Part shown: one piece after another, positions 63,483 to 64,000 of the stretch
How positions within the stretch are numbered: the stretch's first letter is position 1
How the letters are laid out: each line of letters opens with the position of its first letter
Assembly: GCF_004327355.1 (NCBI RefSeq)
Contig: NZ_QJUM01000021.1
Location: 1-64,000, forward strand
Length of the DNA: 64,000 nucleotides
Direction of reading: 5' to 3'
From: Phytopseudomonas dryadis
GTDB taxonomy: Bacteria; Pseudomonadota; Gammaproteobacteria; Pseudomonadales; Pseudomonadaceae
Program-made: the position numbers and the translations under genes
Notes under the pieces: generated by a model
Databases searched by the model: none
What the model was told of the DNA's origin: nothing
Seen by the model: only the letters and a program-made list of their open reading frames with translations

Positions 63483-64000
63483 ATGAGCACGACCTCTCTC
63501 GACAAGAGCAAGATCAAGTTCCTTCTTCTCGAAGGCGTCCACCAGAACGCGGTGGACACCCTGAAGGCCTCCGGCTACACCAACATCGAGTACCTCAAGA
63601 CCGCGCTGTCCGGTGACGAGCTGAAGAAAAAGATCGCCGACGCCCATTTCATCGGTATCCGTTCGCGCACCCAGCTCACCGAGGATGTCTTCGACTGCGC
63701 CAGGAAGCTGGTGGCGGTCGGTTGCTTCTGCATCGGCACCAACCAGGTCGACCTCAACGCGGCCCGCGAGCGCGGCATCGCGGTGTTCAACGCGCCCTAC
63801 TCCAACACCCGCTCGGTGGCCGAGCTGGTGCTGGCCCAGGCCATCCTGCTGCTGCGCGGCATTCCCGAGAAGAACGCCTCCTGCCACCGCGGCGGCTGGA
63901 TCAAGTCGGCGGCCAATTCCTTCGAGATCCGCGGCAAGAAGCTGGGCATCGTCGGCTACGGCTCCATCGGCACCCAGCTTTCGGTGCTCGCCGAAGCCCT
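63483..64000 (+). CDS. serA: D-3-phosphoglycerate dehydrogenase, N-terminal part (runs off window)
   Basis: The frame opens at ATG 63483 (MSTTSLDKSKIKFLLLEGVH) and stays open to the window end, giving about 172 residues. The substrate domain includes FIGIRSRTQLTEDV and VAVGCFCIGTNQVDLNAARE. The NAD-binding motif begins at LGIVGYGSIGTQLS near 156-169. SerA oxidises 3-phosphoglycerate in serine synthesis and can reduce 2-oxoglutarate to D-2-hydroxyglutarate, which links it to the divergent dehydrogenase. AGGT lies about seven bases upstream of the start. The catalytic and ACT domains are outside the window. Confidence 0.95.
   Translation, partial: MSTTSLDKSKIKFLLLEGVHQNAVDTLKASGYTNIEYLKTALSGDELKKKIADAHFIGIRSRTQLTEDVFDCARKLVAVGCFCIGTNQVDLNAARERGIAVFNAPYSNTRSVAELVLAQAILLLRGIPEKNASCHRGGWIKSAANSFEIRGKKLGIVGYGSIGTQLSVLAEA

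Overview
The window looks like a chromosomal segment of a high-GC Pseudomonas. Gene order, start-site style (strong GGAGG-type sites, several GTG starts) and product sequences match two blocks that I recall as separate in P. aeruginosa. One is HU / rubredoxin reductase / rubredoxin / glc / ubiCA / phoBR. The other is ptsP / rppH / HAD / MFS / ilvA / rpiA / carP-like / carO-like / D-2-hydroxyglutarate dehydrogenase / serA. I assigned the genus from memory of these families, not by a search. No rRNA, tRNA, prophage, transposase or CRISPR array was found.

Layout. 1-712 is a tandem array of a 115/116-bp REP-type (BIME-like) repeat. 738-6866 is the HU and rubredoxin locus. Its two rubredoxin genes are separated by a four-gene cassette: a membrane histidine-box desaturase, an orphan periplasmic binding protein, a TIM-barrel isomerase-like protein and a divergent winged-helix regulator. 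7052-16576 is a complete glycolate operon in the order glcD-E-F-G-B-A with divergent glcC and two near-identical 17-bp palindromic operators. 16660-21690 holds ubiC, ubiA, phoB (with a Pho box), phoR and a CNNM/CorC-type membrane protein.

21701-49967 is about 28 kb of catabolic genes in three modules. Module A (21701-33119) has a citrate-synthase-fold citryl-CoA-lyase-like protein, a family III CoA transferase, an IclR regulator, an RraA/HMG-aldolase-like protein, a tripartite tricarboxylate transporter (TctA, TctB and two TctC), an AbrB-family membrane protein, an OprD-type porin and another outer-membrane barrel. Two related IclR-type operators lie in front of its two operons, which suggests one regulon for uptake, CoA activation and cleavage of an unidentified carboxylate. 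Module B (33150-42124) has an aldehyde dehydrogenase, class III aminotransferase, NitT/TauT-type ABC transporter and GMC alcohol dehydrogenase in one direction, with a divergent LysR regulator. It fits catabolism of an amino alcohol or amine. Module C (42203-49967) has a flavin monooxygenase, a Rid-family protein without the catalytic arginine, a DUF1028 protein, an M20 deacylase, a GntR regulator, a PotF-like binding protein and a gamma-glutamyltransferase-like protein. It fits amide or acylated-amine catabolism.

50315-64000 returns to housekeeping genes: ptsP-rppH, a HAD phosphatase, an MFS transporter, ilvA, rpiA, two tandem carP-like propellers, carO-like, an FAH-family hydrolase, D-2-hydroxyglutarate dehydrogenase and the start of serA, which runs off the window. 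At least four families of short dispersed palindromic repeats sit in the intergenic regions.
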